A stretch of DNA of 64,000 bases from Flammeovirga sp. SJP92 (GCF_001583495.1 NZ_LQAQ01000035.1:124001-188000), one strand, 5' to 3'. Counted from the stretch's first letter, positions 28,527-38,511 are shown. Notes: generated by a model from the sequence alone, not told the origin. Numbers and translations are program-made.

Positions 28527-28841
28527 TTATCTAAACATCTTTTGAAAGTATTCTTTGTAAATAAAGATGTCGTTTGGCTGATCTAATCTTTTTGAAAAAT
28601 CATATATCACATCCAACATCTCTATAGCACGAGCTTTAATATTTTTCTCATTCAACAAAGAACTTGCATCCGTTTGTTTATTCAATAATATTTCATTTAT
28701 CATAGACAACAGCTTCTTTTCTTCAGTTACGTAAGAAAAAATTGCATGGTCTTCAACTCTTTTTTCATTTAAGTAATCTAAAACTGATTCTAATAAATCA
28801 GGATGAACATCTAAGTGGTATCTATCTGTAATCATAATCAA
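28527..28841 (-). CDS. Small hypothetical protein
   Basis: 104 aa (98 if the third-codon ATG at 28835 is used). I do not recognise a family. It is soluble, charged and helical by composition, with a central stretch EEKKLLSMINEILLNKQ and aromatic ends; no signal peptide or membrane segment. The dedicated terminator downstream supports a real gene. It stands between the barrel protein and the carbonic anhydrase with no partner. Confidence 0.6.
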   Translation of the reverse strand: MIMITDRYHLDVHPDLLESVLDYLNEKRVEDHAIFSYVTEEKKLLSMINEILLNKQTDASSLLNEKNIKARAIEMLDVIYDFSKRLDQPNDIFIYKEYFQKMFR

Positions 28842-28946
28842 AAGTATTAAGACGAGTTATTGTTTAGATATATATACGCCCACCCTTGAGTTATTTTTTT
28901 ACTTAAATGTTCAAAAGTTTACCCTAAAAGCTCAAAATATCCTTAT

Positions 28947-29111
28947 TTACCACACACGGTCAAAATAAAGAAGCTGATGATTGTTATTTTGTATCTCAAA
29001 ATCACTTTTGGCTTTATCAAAGAAAGGAGAGTCTAATTCTACAAATAAAATGGCGATGACAACGATTAGCAGGCAGATCAGTTGCTTTTTTAAGGCGTTA
29101 AGTTTGTTCAT
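28947..29111 (-). CDS. Small membrane protein (54 aa)
   Basis: A 54-residue frame starting ATG at 29111 has a basic N-terminus, a strongly hydrophobic helix (QLICLLIVVIAILFVEL, residues 10-26) and a polar tail ending in DRVW. The layout is that of a single-pass small membrane protein. There is no clear ribosome site, and no homologue is known to me. The rest of the gap 28842-29335 is AT-rich without other features. Confidence 0.45.
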   Translation of the reverse strand: MNKLNALKKQLICLLIVVIAILFVELDSPFFDKAKSDFEIQNNNHQLLYFDRVW

Positions 29112-29335
29112 AATTTTGATTGATATTATACTCCCAATCTAGAAGTAATAATCTTGAAAGCCAAATGTCGATTTGATAATAATTCTATCTTTTCTCAGAA
29201 AATGGCGAACCAAACCTATAAGATAACCGCTTAATTTTATGACAAAGGTTTCTTAGTTGGCCAATCTTTGATAAAGATGCTTAATAATATTATATTAGTC
29301 CGTTATTAATATACACAACCGTTAAAAACTTTATT

Positions 29336-29902
29336 ATGACACAACAAGAGATCATCAATAGTCTTATTGCTGGGAACGAGAAATTTGTTGCTGAAAAAGC
29401 TGAAGGGAAATTAAGAAATAAAGCAAGAGTAGAGGAACTAACTACAGGCCAAAATCCAGACACTATCGTTTTGAGTTGTGCTGACAGTAGAGTTGTACCT
29501 GAATTAGCCTTTGATAAAGGTTTAGGTGAATTGTTTGTGGTTCGTGTGGCTGGAAATATTGCCAATACAGACAGTATTGCATCTATTGAATACGCTGTAG
29601 CTCACTTAGGATCTCAGGTGATTGTAGTATTAGGACATGAAAGCTGTGGTGCTGTAACTGCTGCGGTAAACGGTGGAGACAATGGCTATAACCTAAACCA
29701 CTTGTTATGTCAAATTACTCCTGCGGTAGAAGCTTCTGAAGAAGGCGCTGATGTTAATACTGTAGTACAAAAAAATGCTGAGTTAAACGCAGAGCAATTG
29801 GTTGAAAGATCAAAAATTATTGCTGATGCTGTTAACAGCGGAAAAGTGAAAATCGTACCTGCTTACTATCACTTAAAAGATGGTAAAGTAGAATTCTTAT
29901 AA
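29336..29902 (+). CDS. Beta-class carbonic anhydrase
   Basis: 188 aa enzyme that interconverts CO2 and bicarbonate. The zinc ligands and active-site pair are present: SCADSR (Cys48, Asp50, Arg52) and GHESCGAV (His101, Cys104). The length fits a single compact subunit of the type that forms dimers or tetramers. There is no signal peptide, so it acts in the cytosol and probably supplies bicarbonate for carboxylases and pH balance. It is a single gene on the plus strand, followed by a strong terminator. Confidence 0.93.
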   Translation: MTQQEIINSLIAGNEKFVAEKAEGKLRNKARVEELTTGQNPDTIVLSCADSRVVPELAFDKGLGELFVVRVAGNIANTDSIASIEYAVAHLGSQVIVVLGHESCGAVTAAVNGGDNGYNLNHLLCQITPAVEASEEGADVNTVVQKNAELNAEQLVERSKIIADAVNSGKVKIVPAYYHLKDGKVEFL

Positions 29903-29945
29903 GAAGATATTTTTGATTGAAGTGTAAATTTACAGCACTTCAAAT

Positions 29946-29997
29946 AAAAGGTGAGCAACTTATACCATTAGAATAGATATAGTGCTCACCTTTTTTT
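29946..29997 (+). terminator. Terminator between carbonic anhydrase and WG-repeat gene (possibly bidirectional)
   Basis: AAAAGGTGAGCA pairs with TGCTCACCTTTT across a 25-base loop, with seven T following on the plus strand. On the minus strand the stem is followed by TTTTATTT, so it may serve both converging genes. Confidence 0.75.
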
Positions 29998-30125
29998 AGA
30001 GTATGTTTGGAATATATATTTTAGTATTGAAAATTTCCCTTCCACCAATCACCTCAAGTTTAAAGAGATTTAGGAATTTATGATGTTCCGTTCCCTTTTT
30101 ACTTAAAATACGAAGTCAGAAGGAT

Positions 30126-33100
30126 TTAAATACCATCATAATACCCATCACTGTCTGTGATCAATCCTTCATTGAGATCAACTACAGCATATAGCTCTTT
30201 TCTTTTGTTATTGATATAAACAGGGTATTTAATTTTAAACTTTGAAGTAGATCTCACTTTGACTTCATGAGGATAATTGGTGATCAAATCGCCTTTATTA
30301 TCAAGAATACAACGGTCTCCACTTCCTTTACTTCCTATAAAGAAAGAAGTCTCAAAAATATAATTATCATTTTCAATGATGTAGTCAATCGGTTTGACCT
30401 TTTCATCTGGAAAAATAAGTTCGAATTTATAAAAATACCCATCGTCGTCATCGTTATCATAACTCACTAAAATGGCACCATTGTTAAGTTTACCCAACGC
30501 TTTTTCGTATTTCTTGCGAGTAATTTTATCTCCATCCAAGTTCAATAAATTAAAATTATTTCTAGAACCTTTATCCGCAAACTTAAACATGTTTGATGTT
30601 CTCAAAGAAGATAAATACTTGTCTTCTTTTTGCTTGATTTTATAGAGTTTTTGTTTTTCTAAATCAAAAATCTGAGTGAATTCATCGAACTCACTTAAAA
30701 GGTATCGGTGCATTTGAATACGGATTCTACTACTTGTTTCCTGCATTTTAAAATCTTCATCCACTGGATACACTTTTTTATCTGTCAGACTTTGAACAAC
30801 CCATTTATCATTTTCCTTTTTGAATACGTATTCCATCATTACATCAGCATTATTAATGATAGAATGTACGTTATCTGTGATCAAAGAAAAGTCTTCTGCA
30901 CTTTCTACCCATTTTTTACCCTTTGTGTCTTCATAATAAATAAATGGACCTTCTACTCTAATCTCTTTAAACTTCACCTCCTTTACAATATTACCTTGAG
31001 GATCTAATAATCCAAAAAGGTTATTTTTTGATATTCTAAACAGCTCATTGTTTTTATAATAATAACTAATATTGTGAAGTGGGAGTTCTAATAGCTTTTT
31101 ATTTTTGAGATCAAATACCTTTCTGATAGGATTAATATAAGCAGTATAATTATAATCTGATTGAGACAATCTTCTTACTATTCCATCAGGATCTTTAAGG
31201 TTTTCCGCTACTTCATTATCCAAATCAATGTCTGAGCTATAGAGTTCTTTAACAGGAAGGTTATTGAGCACTTGGAAATGTTTAATTTTCTCAGGACTTT
31301 GAGGATACTCCAGTATAAAATGATCAGCATTTACACGGTATTGTTCAAATCCCTTGGCGGTATAAAGTGTTTTTCCTGTTTTTAAATCAACAAAATCAAT
31401 TTGCTCAATGTCTGAATAGCTTTTGGGTTTCAATCGTTTACCAATCACAACCACGTCATGTTCATAACCTAACACTTTTACATTCGTTGCTTTATAAATT
31501 GACTTCTCGTTTCGGTCAAAAATATTAAGCGTATTCAGTTTCTTTTTGGGATCTTGTTTGAATTCATAAAAATAATCTGTGCCAAATCTTGCAATGGATT
31601 CATACTTCGCTTTCAACACTTCCTTTCCATCTTGATCGATATACCAGAATTTATAATTGTTCCCCACTTTTGCTAAGCCATCTTTGAAAGGAAAAGCATA
31701 TTCATATTGAGGTACGATGACCATATTTTCCTCAGCATCCGTAAAGCCCATTTTTATACCTCCATCTGTTTTAGAGGCAATCAATTTTCTATCTTCAAAT
31801 AAAAAGCCTGCATACTCAAAAGAGAAATCTAGTTTTTCATAATCTGAAAAGTCTTTCGATAAACTTGCTGAAGTTCCATTTTTACGTAACTCATATTTAT
31901 TATCAGATACAGACCACGTAATATATTCGAAGCTTTCCGGTAACATTTTTTGTCCATCTTTCATGGAATATATATTATAAGAATTACCTTTTTTACAGAT
32001 AAGATAACCTTTTGAAGCTTCACGGTAATCCAAAAACTCAACTTCTAATGTTTTCTTCCTTTTGTACATTAAACCTACCAAGGTGTCTTTCTCTAAAAAG
32101 ATATAATCATTACCATACTCTTCCTCTTGGACATAAGTTCTGGTGTACTTCTCCTCATCCATCTGATTTCCCTTTACATCATATAGGACTTCATATCCCC
32201 CTTCAGCAATTGAAAAAGTATTGGCATTGAGTTGTTTTTTCAAAAAAGGCATTCTCCTTTTAGGCCTCTTAGTAAGTGTACTGAAATTGTAAACCGATTT
32301 ATCACTCACTCTATACTTCATAAAATCTTTGGAAGCCAAGGTGTCATATACATCCACAAATTCACCAAGAGCATTGACATAAAAATCTGCTTCTCTTTCA
32401 CTCGCCTTAAAAACAGTATTGTTTCTTGGTCCAAAATACCCCACAAGACGTCCTTTCTGATCAAGAAAATATTTATTCCTGATTACTATTAGACCATTTT
32501 CCTTGAATTCAGCATAGTTATCATCATCGCCCTTATTGGTTAAAAAGCCATACTCAATGTACTTCAAAGGCTTATTATCGGTATCTGCAATCAGCAATAT
32601 TGGATTACCATTATTTGTAACATTAAGAACCAAAAAGTTGGTATGATGTGCCAAATCATCTTCACTGTTGTCTCCTAATTTTTTTCCACTGGCATCAATC
32701 AAGAATCGTCCTCTTTCTCCTGTCTTCTTCACTATGGCCATTCCTTTATGAAAAGGACTAGCAGTTTCAAAGTATTGATCCATCAATTGCTTTCCGTACA
32801 AGTCAATATACGTCCAGCCTTTTTGAGTTTTAACAGCCACCCTACTCTCAGATGGAATAGATATTTCGTCATAGATTAGGTCTGTAATCAGTTTACCATT
32901 TTTATCTGCAAGAGCGTATTTATCACCCACTCTAACTACCCTACGGTTTTCCAATTCCAAACTCACAAAATCAAAATGTTTTTCATCCCATACTTTCAAT
33001 TGTTCTGAAACTGATAACTCAAAATCTTCCTTTGTTAGAGTTGGGAGTTTTTTTAAACCGTAATTTTTCTTGATTACATCCACAAACATTTTATTGGATT

Positions 33101-33434
33101 CCTGCCTGCTTCTAAATAGGCTTCCAATATTCAAATTATCAGAGATAACTTTTGTTATTATCCTGTAGTAATTCCTTGTTGCCTCATTCGCCTTTTTAGT
33201 ATACTTATGAACAGAAGGAACATCAAATGGATACGCGGCCTTAGGAGTAGGTCGCTTTTTTTCTTTTTTCTTTAACTGTAAAAGCTCCTCATTAGAATAG
33301 ATTTCAACTACTGGAGGAAGAATTTTTTCCTCAATGATAACCACTGTCTCTTCCTCTTCTTCCTTTTTATTTGTATCACATGAAATGAATATGTACAAAA
33401 GAGGAATACAAAAAAATAATAGTTTTAGTCTCAT
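30126..33434 (-). CDS. WG-repeat lipoprotein
   Basis: 1102 aa. The lipobox is FISC (Cys19), followed by an acidic linker of Glu residues. Most of the protein consists of degenerate WG (KWG) repeats, for example YALADKNGKLITDLIYDEI, GWTYIDLYGKQLMDQYFETA, KFWYIDQDGKEVLKAKYESI and LFGLLDPQGNIVKEVKFKEI. WG repeats form propeller-like surfaces, and in Bacteroidota they occur in large secreted or lipid-anchored proteins of unknown function. A role in the envelope, with binding to protein or polysaccharide, is inferred only from the architecture. It is a single-gene unit on the minus strand; length is unusually great for the family. Confidence 0.85.
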   Translation of the reverse strand: MRLKLLFFCIPLLYIFISCDTNKKEEEEETVVIIEEKILPPVVEIYSNEELLQLKKKEKKRPTPKAAYPFDVPSVHKYTKKANEATRNYYRIITKVISDNLNIGSLFRSRQESNKMFVDVIKKNYGLKKLPTLTKEDFELSVSEQLKVWDEKHFDFVSLELENRRVVRVGDKYALADKNGKLITDLIYDEISIPSESRVAVKTQKGWTYIDLYGKQLMDQYFETASPFHKGMAIVKKTGERGRFLIDASGKKLGDNSEDDLAHHTNFLVLNVTNNGNPILLIADTDNKPLKYIEYGFLTNKGDDDNYAEFKENGLIVIRNKYFLDQKGRLVGYFGPRNNTVFKASEREADFYVNALGEFVDVYDTLASKDFMKYRVSDKSVYNFSTLTKRPKRRMPFLKKQLNANTFSIAEGGYEVLYDVKGNQMDEEKYTRTYVQEEEYGNDYIFLEKDTLVGLMYKRKKTLEVEFLDYREASKGYLICKKGNSYNIYSMKDGQKMLPESFEYITWSVSDNKYELRKNGTSASLSKDFSDYEKLDFSFEYAGFLFEDRKLIASKTDGGIKMGFTDAEENMVIVPQYEYAFPFKDGLAKVGNNYKFWYIDQDGKEVLKAKYESIARFGTDYFYEFKQDPKKKLNTLNIFDRNEKSIYKATNVKVLGYEHDVVVIGKRLKPKSYSDIEQIDFVDLKTGKTLYTAKGFEQYRVNADHFILEYPQSPEKIKHFQVLNNLPVKELYSSDIDLDNEVAENLKDPDGIVRRLSQSDYNYTAYINPIRKVFDLKNKKLLELPLHNISYYYKNNELFRISKNNLFGLLDPQGNIVKEVKFKEIRVEGPFIYYEDTKGKKWVESAEDFSLITDNVHSIINNADVMMEYVFKKENDKWVVQSLTDKKVYPVDEDFKMQETSSRIRIQMHRYLLSEFDEFTQIFDLEKQKLYKIKQKEDKYLSSLRTSNMFKFADKGSRNNFNLLNLDGDKITRKKYEKALGKLNNGAILVSYDNDDDDGYFYKFELIFPDEKVKPIDYIIENDNYIFETSFFIGSKGSGDRCILDNKGDLITNYPHEVKVRSTSKFKIKYPVYINNKRKELYAVVDLNEGLITDSDGYYDGI

Positions 33435-34114
33435 GGTTGCATGATTAATTTAATAATTGGTTCATTAAAAGTTACATCACTTATCTACTAAAAAAGATAT
33501 GATTTAAGTCGTTTGCTTGAAAATAGTTTAAAGTACAGTAACCTTGTAAAATTAATCAGTGTGATGGTAGATTCAAAATTATATTCTGCATTACAATGTG
33601 TTGTATTTGATGTTAGTATTAGATTTTTGAAAGTCTTGCTTTATTCACCTGTAGAAATACTAATACTCAATAAAATGGTAACAGTGAAATCTTCTAAAAT
33701 GAATAGATAATTAAAGCTTTACAATTTCTTATCGTAATTATCACTACTGTTCATGTAGTGCATTGGAATACAACAGTCATTCAAACCATCAAGTAATTAT
33801 AAAAATGGAATAAAATAAATATTCACCTCCTCATTACTCAAAATCAAGGCATAAAAAAAGCGTTATTCAACTCAATCCATCACCTCATCTCCGAATCATT
33901 TTAGTTATTGACGTAGAGATACACATGAACTGTAGAAATACGTCCAAAAAATGTTGTTTTCATGAGCAAAACGCCCTTTTTAACATAGAAACGTATTCTA
34001 AGAAATATTAATAATATCTAGAGCAACATCAAATTTTCTCTCTCAAACTAATTTTACTACCGTTAATTTAAGTCTAATGCGTGACTTGTTACTCCTTTAA
34101 CACCCTATAATTCC

Positions 34115-34152
34115 CATCATAAGCCTATGGTTACAGTCAAGGGCTTATGATG
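34115..34152. promoter_or_regulatory. Perfect 11-bp inverted repeat before the glycosidase-like gene
   Basis: CATCATAAGCC and GGCTTATGATG flank a 16-base loop; the gene starts 55 bases later. No T-run follows, so it is not a normal terminator and could be an operator. The rest of the gap 33435-34207 is AT-rich; a short dyad CACTAC-GTAGTG near 33750 and a 65-residue frame at 33513 were not judged convincing. Confidence 0.4.
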
Positions 34153-34207
34153 TATGAAATATAAAATGATAAAGCGATTACAATCACCATAATTGAACTC
34201 AATACTT

Positions 34208-36295
34208 ATGAAAAGAAATGATAATTTCATACGCTTATTGATGGCCCTTCTCTTTACTTTAGGAACATTTATGACGTATGCTAACGCTATTACAACGGCT
34301 GATAAAACAGTCATTGAAAATAATAAAATCAAAGTAACGGTAGATGAAAAAACAGGTTCATTTACAGTGCTTGAAAAAGAAACCAATCACTTATGGAAAG
34401 ATGATCCTTGGATAAAAGCGGCAGGTCTGTTGACGGTCAAAAAGCAAGGGAAAATGGAAAACATCAACATCTCAACCAGTAAAAAAATAAGCGTAGTGAA
34501 AGATGGTGATTCCAAAGTTAAATTAACTTTCGCTGATCCTGTGTTCGAGGACGGCACAGTAGCAAAAGGTGTGGTCATCAACACTGAATTACGTTTAACT
34601 GAACAAAGTAATGTTTTAGATGTTGAAGTGATGTCAGTAGAAAAAGGGGATTACAATTTGACGGAATTGAGATACCCAACAAGAGCATTTAGTTTAGAAA
34701 CAGACGTGGATAAGGGCGCTGCCGTAATTCCACAAAAGCAAGGTGTAATTTGCCCTTCTTATATTTCTCCAATGAACGGTGGTTCTTTTTGTATGTGGGA
34801 CGATGCTACTTATTATAGAAAGACAAGTGGGAAACTGCCTCTTTTTAATAATGGAATTGGCTTGACAATGCCTTGGTGGGGAACACATACCGAAAAGACT
34901 GCTGTAGTTGGGATTGTGGATGTATCAGCGAGACCTGATATGTTTTATAATATCAACAACAATGGACAGTATTTATTTAACAGCAAAGGTGTAATGTCAC
35001 CTTACAAGAGAATTGCCTTTTTAGACCCAGTTTGGAAGCTAAACAGAACGAACGAGCGTAAACTGATCAGCTATGAGTTTATTCCTAAAGGTGATCATGT
35101 GGACATGGCGAAATCTTACAGAAAGCAAGCAATCAAAGATGGTTATTTTGTTTCTCTGAAAGATAAAGCGAAGAGAGATCCAAACGTCAACAAACTGCAA
35201 GGTGCCATTTATATGGGTGTGTATGGTGGCTATCCTCACTATGTTGAAATGCCGGGCATGGCGTTTACTTTTAAAGAGTTACAAGATATTATTAAAACCA
35301 CGCATGATGAATTGGGTGTTGATAATGCATTCTTCCATGCTTGGGGGGTATTCTCTAACTTTGTGCCGAACTGCTGGCCTATCAACGAGAACCTTGGCGG
35401 TGTAAAAGAACTGAAAAAAGCGGTAGACTTAACAAAGAAATACGGTTACTTATATTCATCTTATCACGCCTACTCTGCAACGCTTGAAAACGATCCTGAA
35501 TTCAATACCGACCTTTTTGCAAGAGATAAAGACGGTAAATTAAAGAACACAGGCAGTCGTTGGGCTAATATCGACCAAAACAAACAATTAGGTCTTGCTC
35601 AAAAAAGCTTACATAAAGAAATTGCCGCTTTGAAATTAGAAGCTGATATTACAGATATTTCCTTCGCCACTTTCCCAGACGAAGACAATACTGGCTTATT
35701 CAATTTGGCTAAATACATTGACTCTTTAAACTTGGTCAACGGTACAGAACATGGCCAACAGCAATTTATTCCTTACTTTGATATGTTTGAAGGATTGACT
35801 TACCTGCCTAACCCGAACTTGGTACAATTCTCACATAGAGCACCATTATTCAATTTAGTTTATCATGATGCGATTGCCATCTTTGGTAAAATCCAAGATC
35901 CAGATAACCAAATTTCTATCAATGGTGACTTCAGAGTAAAATCACTAAGAAACATTCTTTTCGGAATGGGGACAACCATCTTCTTCTCTCCTTATGAGTT
36001 TGACGGAATGAAGGAGATGATTCAAATTGCCAACCAAGTAGTAAGTCCTGTCAACCGCGAGACTTTCTTTGCAGAATTGACAAATCACGAATACCTCAGT
36101 GATGACTTTAAAGTACAACGCTCTAACTTCTCATCAGGAACAGAAGTGACAGTAAATCTTGGTCCTGTTGATCAAAAAACAAAAGAGGGCGAAGTCATTC
36201 CTGGCTATGGTTATAAAGTAACATTCAGTGACGGAAAAGTCGCAGAAGGAAGCTTTAAACTATCATACAATACCACTCCAACGAAAAAAATCTAA
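34208..36295 (+). CDS. Secreted TIM-barrel glycoside hydrolase-like protein
   Basis: 695 aa from the ATG at 34208, chosen because it gives a clean signal peptide (MKRNDN, then LLMALLFTLGTFMTYANA); an earlier ATG at 34193 would add five residues. The N-terminal part (25-300) is a beta-sandwich (KIKVTVDEKTGSFTVLEKETNHLWKD). The middle (about 330-600) reads as a TIM barrel with DNAFFHAWGVFSNFVPN, YGYLYSSYHAYSATLE and FDMFEGLTYLPN; Asp and Glu residues at strand ends could be catalytic. The C-terminus is a beta domain (VTVNLGP...YKVTFSDGK). The order resembles DUF5696 and GH101-like proteins, but I cannot fix the family or the sugar. It is a single gene with its own terminator; no SusCD pair is adjacent. 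Confidence 0.7.
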   Translation: MKRNDNFIRLLMALLFTLGTFMTYANAITTADKTVIENNKIKVTVDEKTGSFTVLEKETNHLWKDDPWIKAAGLLTVKKQGKMENINISTSKKISVVKDGDSKVKLTFADPVFEDGTVAKGVVINTELRLTEQSNVLDVEVMSVEKGDYNLTELRYPTRAFSLETDVDKGAAVIPQKQGVICPSYISPMNGGSFCMWDDATYYRKTSGKLPLFNNGIGLTMPWWGTHTEKTAVVGIVDVSARPDMFYNINNNGQYLFNSKGVMSPYKRIAFLDPVWKLNRTNERKLISYEFIPKGDHVDMAKSYRKQAIKDGYFVSLKDKAKRDPNVNKLQGAIYMGVYGGYPHYVEMPGMAFTFKELQDIIKTTHDELGVDNAFFHAWGVFSNFVPNCWPINENLGGVKELKKAVDLTKKYGYLYSSYHAYSATLENDPEFNTDLFARDKDGKLKNTGSRWANIDQNKQLGLAQKSLHKEIAALKLEADITDISFATFPDEDNTGLFNLAKYIDSLNLVNGTEHGQQQFIPYFDMFEGLTYLPNPNLVQFSHRAPLFNLVYHDAIAIFGKIQDPDNQISINGDFRVKSLRNILFGMGTTIFFSPYEFDGMKEMIQIANQVVSPVNRETFFAELTNHEYLSDDFKVQRSNFSSGTEVTVNLGPVDQKTKEGEVIPGYGYKVTFSDGKVAEGSFKLSYNTTPTKKI

Positions 36296-36326
36296 GTTAC
36301 TTACTTTTATATAGATGATGATAGAG

Positions 36327-36366
36327 GCGACCAGCAAGTAAAATTGTTGGTTGCTTTTTTTATTTT
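36327..36366 (+). terminator. Intrinsic terminator of the glycosidase-like gene
   Basis: GCGACCAGCAA pairs with TTGTTGGTTGC (wobbles included) over a short loop and is followed by a T-run, 31 bases after the stop codon. Confidence 0.8.
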
Positions 36367-36408
36367 TAAATTTAATTTTTTGAGGTGTAAGCAAAATATT
36401 CGATTTAA

Positions 36409-36579
36409 AAACTGATTTGCAATAACTCTCGACTAGCCCTCGATAAGAACCTTAGAGATCGTTTAATAATGGATTATGATACATTGACTGTTGAGAATTG
36501 GGAGAAGTTAGATGACAATAGCAACGGTTGGATAATGAGTAGATATTATCGTGACCCAAACAGGTATTATGGATCTTGA
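36409..36579 (+). pseudogene. Remnant of a gene, C-terminal fragment
   Basis: From just after a stop at 36406 a frame reads protein-like sequence to a stop at 36577 (SRLALDKNLRDRLIMDYDTL, then NWEKLDDNSNGWIMSRYY and DPNRYYGS). The composition is rich in Trp, Tyr and Asp and unlike random AT-rich DNA. The first ATG (36469) would give only 36 residues. It has no recognisable 5' part, so I read it as a leftover 3' end. No family was recognised. The rest of the gap 36296-36684 is AT-rich sequence. Confidence 0.35.
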
Positions 36580-36684
36580 AAAGCGTAAATATCTAAATCT
36601 GCAAAGACCGTAAATTTTTGGATATTTGAAATCGAAATGCTTAAATCTAAGTTACTACTTTTGTCGTCACAAAATAATCAAAAA

Positions 36685-37353
36685 ATGAAGCATATAGTTT
36701 TACTTTTATATTTATTCCCATGTTTGATTTATGGACAATCAAGCTCTATTGATACACTATTCTATGGATTTGACGAAATAGTGTCAACTATTGATTCAGC
36801 TTTTACGGTGAGATACATTAATTACGACTCTATATCAAAACGATATGAGTATGAAGAATGGCTTACCACAGAGATGTCTCATGGAGGTTTGGTTCAAAGA
36901 GGCACTCTTAAATCGATAAGTCCAGAAATAAAGGATGGTAAATTTTGGGAAGTAGATGATTTTGGTAATAGTGTAACGTATGTTTATTCCAATAATAGTT
37001 TTATTGATATCATTGAATATCTAGATAAAGAAGGTCAAGCGGTAGAACCAATATATAATAATGGTATTATTGAAAAATCGGCAACATACACAGGAGGTAT
37101 GAATAAACTCTTTGAATTTCTTTCTGAAGAATTATCAATTGAGCAATTACAACAGAAAAACCGTATATATGTTCGCTTTGTGATAGAAAAAAATGGGAAA
37201 ACTTCGAATATAACACCTATTACAGGGGAGACGAAAGAACTAAACCCAAAAGTCTATAATGCACTCTCAAAATTAACTTTTATTCCTGCCATGCATAAAG
37301 GAAAAAATGTCAGAACAAGCTTAATAATTCCAATACAAATTAAAATGAGGTAA
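36685..37353 (+). CDS. Secreted protein with C-terminal TonB-like domain
   Basis: 222 aa from the ATG at 36685, chosen because it begins a signal peptide (MKHIVLLLYLFPCLIYGQ); an in-frame ATG at 36637 would add a 16-residue Lys/Leu-rich stretch. The C-terminus (about 140-222) is a TonB C-terminal fold: IYVRFVIEKNGKTSNITPI, then LNPKVYNALSKLTFIPAMHKGKNVRTSLIIPIQI. The middle carries short YEEW and Y-rich stretches typical of Bacteroidota proteins of the toxin_15-like YD type but is not recognisable. It lacks the N-terminal membrane anchor of true TonB, so it is a secreted relative rather than an energy transducer. Confidence 0.7.
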   Translation: MKHIVLLLYLFPCLIYGQSSSIDTLFYGFDEIVSTIDSAFTVRYINYDSISKRYEYEEWLTTEMSHGGLVQRGTLKSISPEIKDGKFWEVDDFGNSVTYVYSNNSFIDIIEYLDKEGQAVEPIYNNGIIEKSATYTGGMNKLFEFLSEELSIEQLQQKNRIYVRFVIEKNGKTSNITPITGETKELNPKVYNALSKLTFIPAMHKGKNVRTSLIIPIQIKMR

Positions 37354-37456
37354 ATGGAATTTATTTAAAGAATTGGAAATTCATTTTATAAATATGATTT
37401 TCTATTATCCATCTTCACTCAGAATCTAGCCCTCACATCTCACTCTATCAAAGAAA

Positions 37457-38041
37457 ATGTCAACAAATAAATTAATAGAACATATATCAAAGTTCATTCA
37501 ATTGGATGAAGAAGAAATCAACGCCATTTCTAACCAAATTCAAGTAAGGAAGTATAAAACAGGAGATATATTGCTTAGCGATGGGGATATTTCTACGGTT
37601 TCCTATTTTAATTTGGAAGGGTGTGTGAGATTATATCATTTGGTTGATGGTGAAGAAAAAACGGCCTTTTTCTATACTGAAAATTGTTTTATTTCTTCCA
37701 TTCGAAGTTTTACAACAGGAGCTCCTTCCAATCATTATTTAGAATGCATTGAAGACTGCGTTTTGGCCTTGATTCCTTATGATGTTGAGAAAGAGTTATT
37801 GATGAAATATCCAAAATTAGAAACATTTGCCCGCATTTCTTTGGAACAAGAATTAGCAAATTATCAAGAGATTTTATCGTCTTTTATTATATCAAACCCC
37901 GAACAACGTTACCTCAATTTACAGCAAAAACAGCCTGAGTTACTTCAAAGAGTACCGCTTTATCATTTGGCCAGTTACATTGGCGTTAAAGCGGAAAGTC
38001 TGAGTAGGATAAGAAAACGTATAAGCAGAAAGACTTCTTAA
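37457..38041 (+). CDS. Crp/Fnr-family transcriptional regulator
   Basis: 194 aa. The N-terminal cyclic-nucleotide-binding-like beta-barrel is evident (YKTGDILLSDGDISTVSYFNLEGCVRLYH, about 32-60). The C-terminus has a helix-turn-helix with PLYHLASYIGVKAESLSRIRKRI (about 165-190). Family members of this length in Bacteroidota usually respond to stress and control small neighbouring operons. A DUF5367 membrane gene begins 65 bases later on the same strand and is the likely target or partner. Confidence 0.88.
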   Translation: MSTNKLIEHISKFIQLDEEEINAISNQIQVRKYKTGDILLSDGDISTVSYFNLEGCVRLYHLVDGEEKTAFFYTENCFISSIRSFTTGAPSNHYLECIEDCVLALIPYDVEKELLMKYPKLETFARISLEQELANYQEILSSFIISNPEQRYLNLQQKQPELLQRVPLYHLASYIGVKAESLSRIRKRISRKTS

Positions 38042-38106
38042 CTTAAGTCAATTTTTCCCACTAATAGAATATCGATTTTTGTTTTTCAATTAAAAAATAG
38101 AAATCT

Positions 38107-38511
38107 ATGACTTATCAAAAATTTAGCTTATTATTCGGATTTTCAGTGTGGTTTATGGCCACTTTAACCTTCAGTTTGTGGGGAGATCTTTTCTTTCTCG
38201 TAGAAAACGCTTTGCTTCTGATCTCTTTCTTTATTGGAACAGTTCCTATTTTATTTTTTTTATCACAATGGGTATTTAAGAAATATCAATTAACGGGGCA
38301 TCAAAGGCTTGAAAGTACAGTTTTCTTGGCAATACCAGGAATGCTTTGTGATGTTGCTTGTCTGAAATTTCATGCTCTTATTTTTCCCAAACTAACGCTT
38401 GAACAATCAGTAATACTTGGAGCTTGGATCTTATGGGCATACGTCATTTTACTACTTATTGGGGTACTAAAAAGCAGAAATAATAAAGAAGTTATCAAAC
38501 AAGTTGTATAG
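38107..38511 (+). CDS. DUF5367-family small integral membrane protein
   Basis: 134 aa with four predicted transmembrane helices (about 8-30, 32-52, 75-95 and 100-122) joined by short polar loops such as KKYQLTGHQRLEST. The family is common in Bacteroidota next to Crp-type regulators; function unknown. Here it follows a Crp/Fnr regulator on the same strand at 65 bases, which fits that pattern. Confidence 0.75.
   Translation: MTYQKFSLLFGFSVWFMATLTFSLWGDLFFLVENALLLISFFIGTVPILFFLSQWVFKKYQLTGHQRLESTVFLAIPGMLCDVACLKFHALIFPKLTLEQSVILGAWILWAYVILLLIGVLKSRNNKEVIKQVV

Noticed and set aside
33513-33710. 65-residue frame in the gap before the glycosidase-like gene
   Set aside because: Composition is random for AT-rich DNA, with no start signal or conserved motif.
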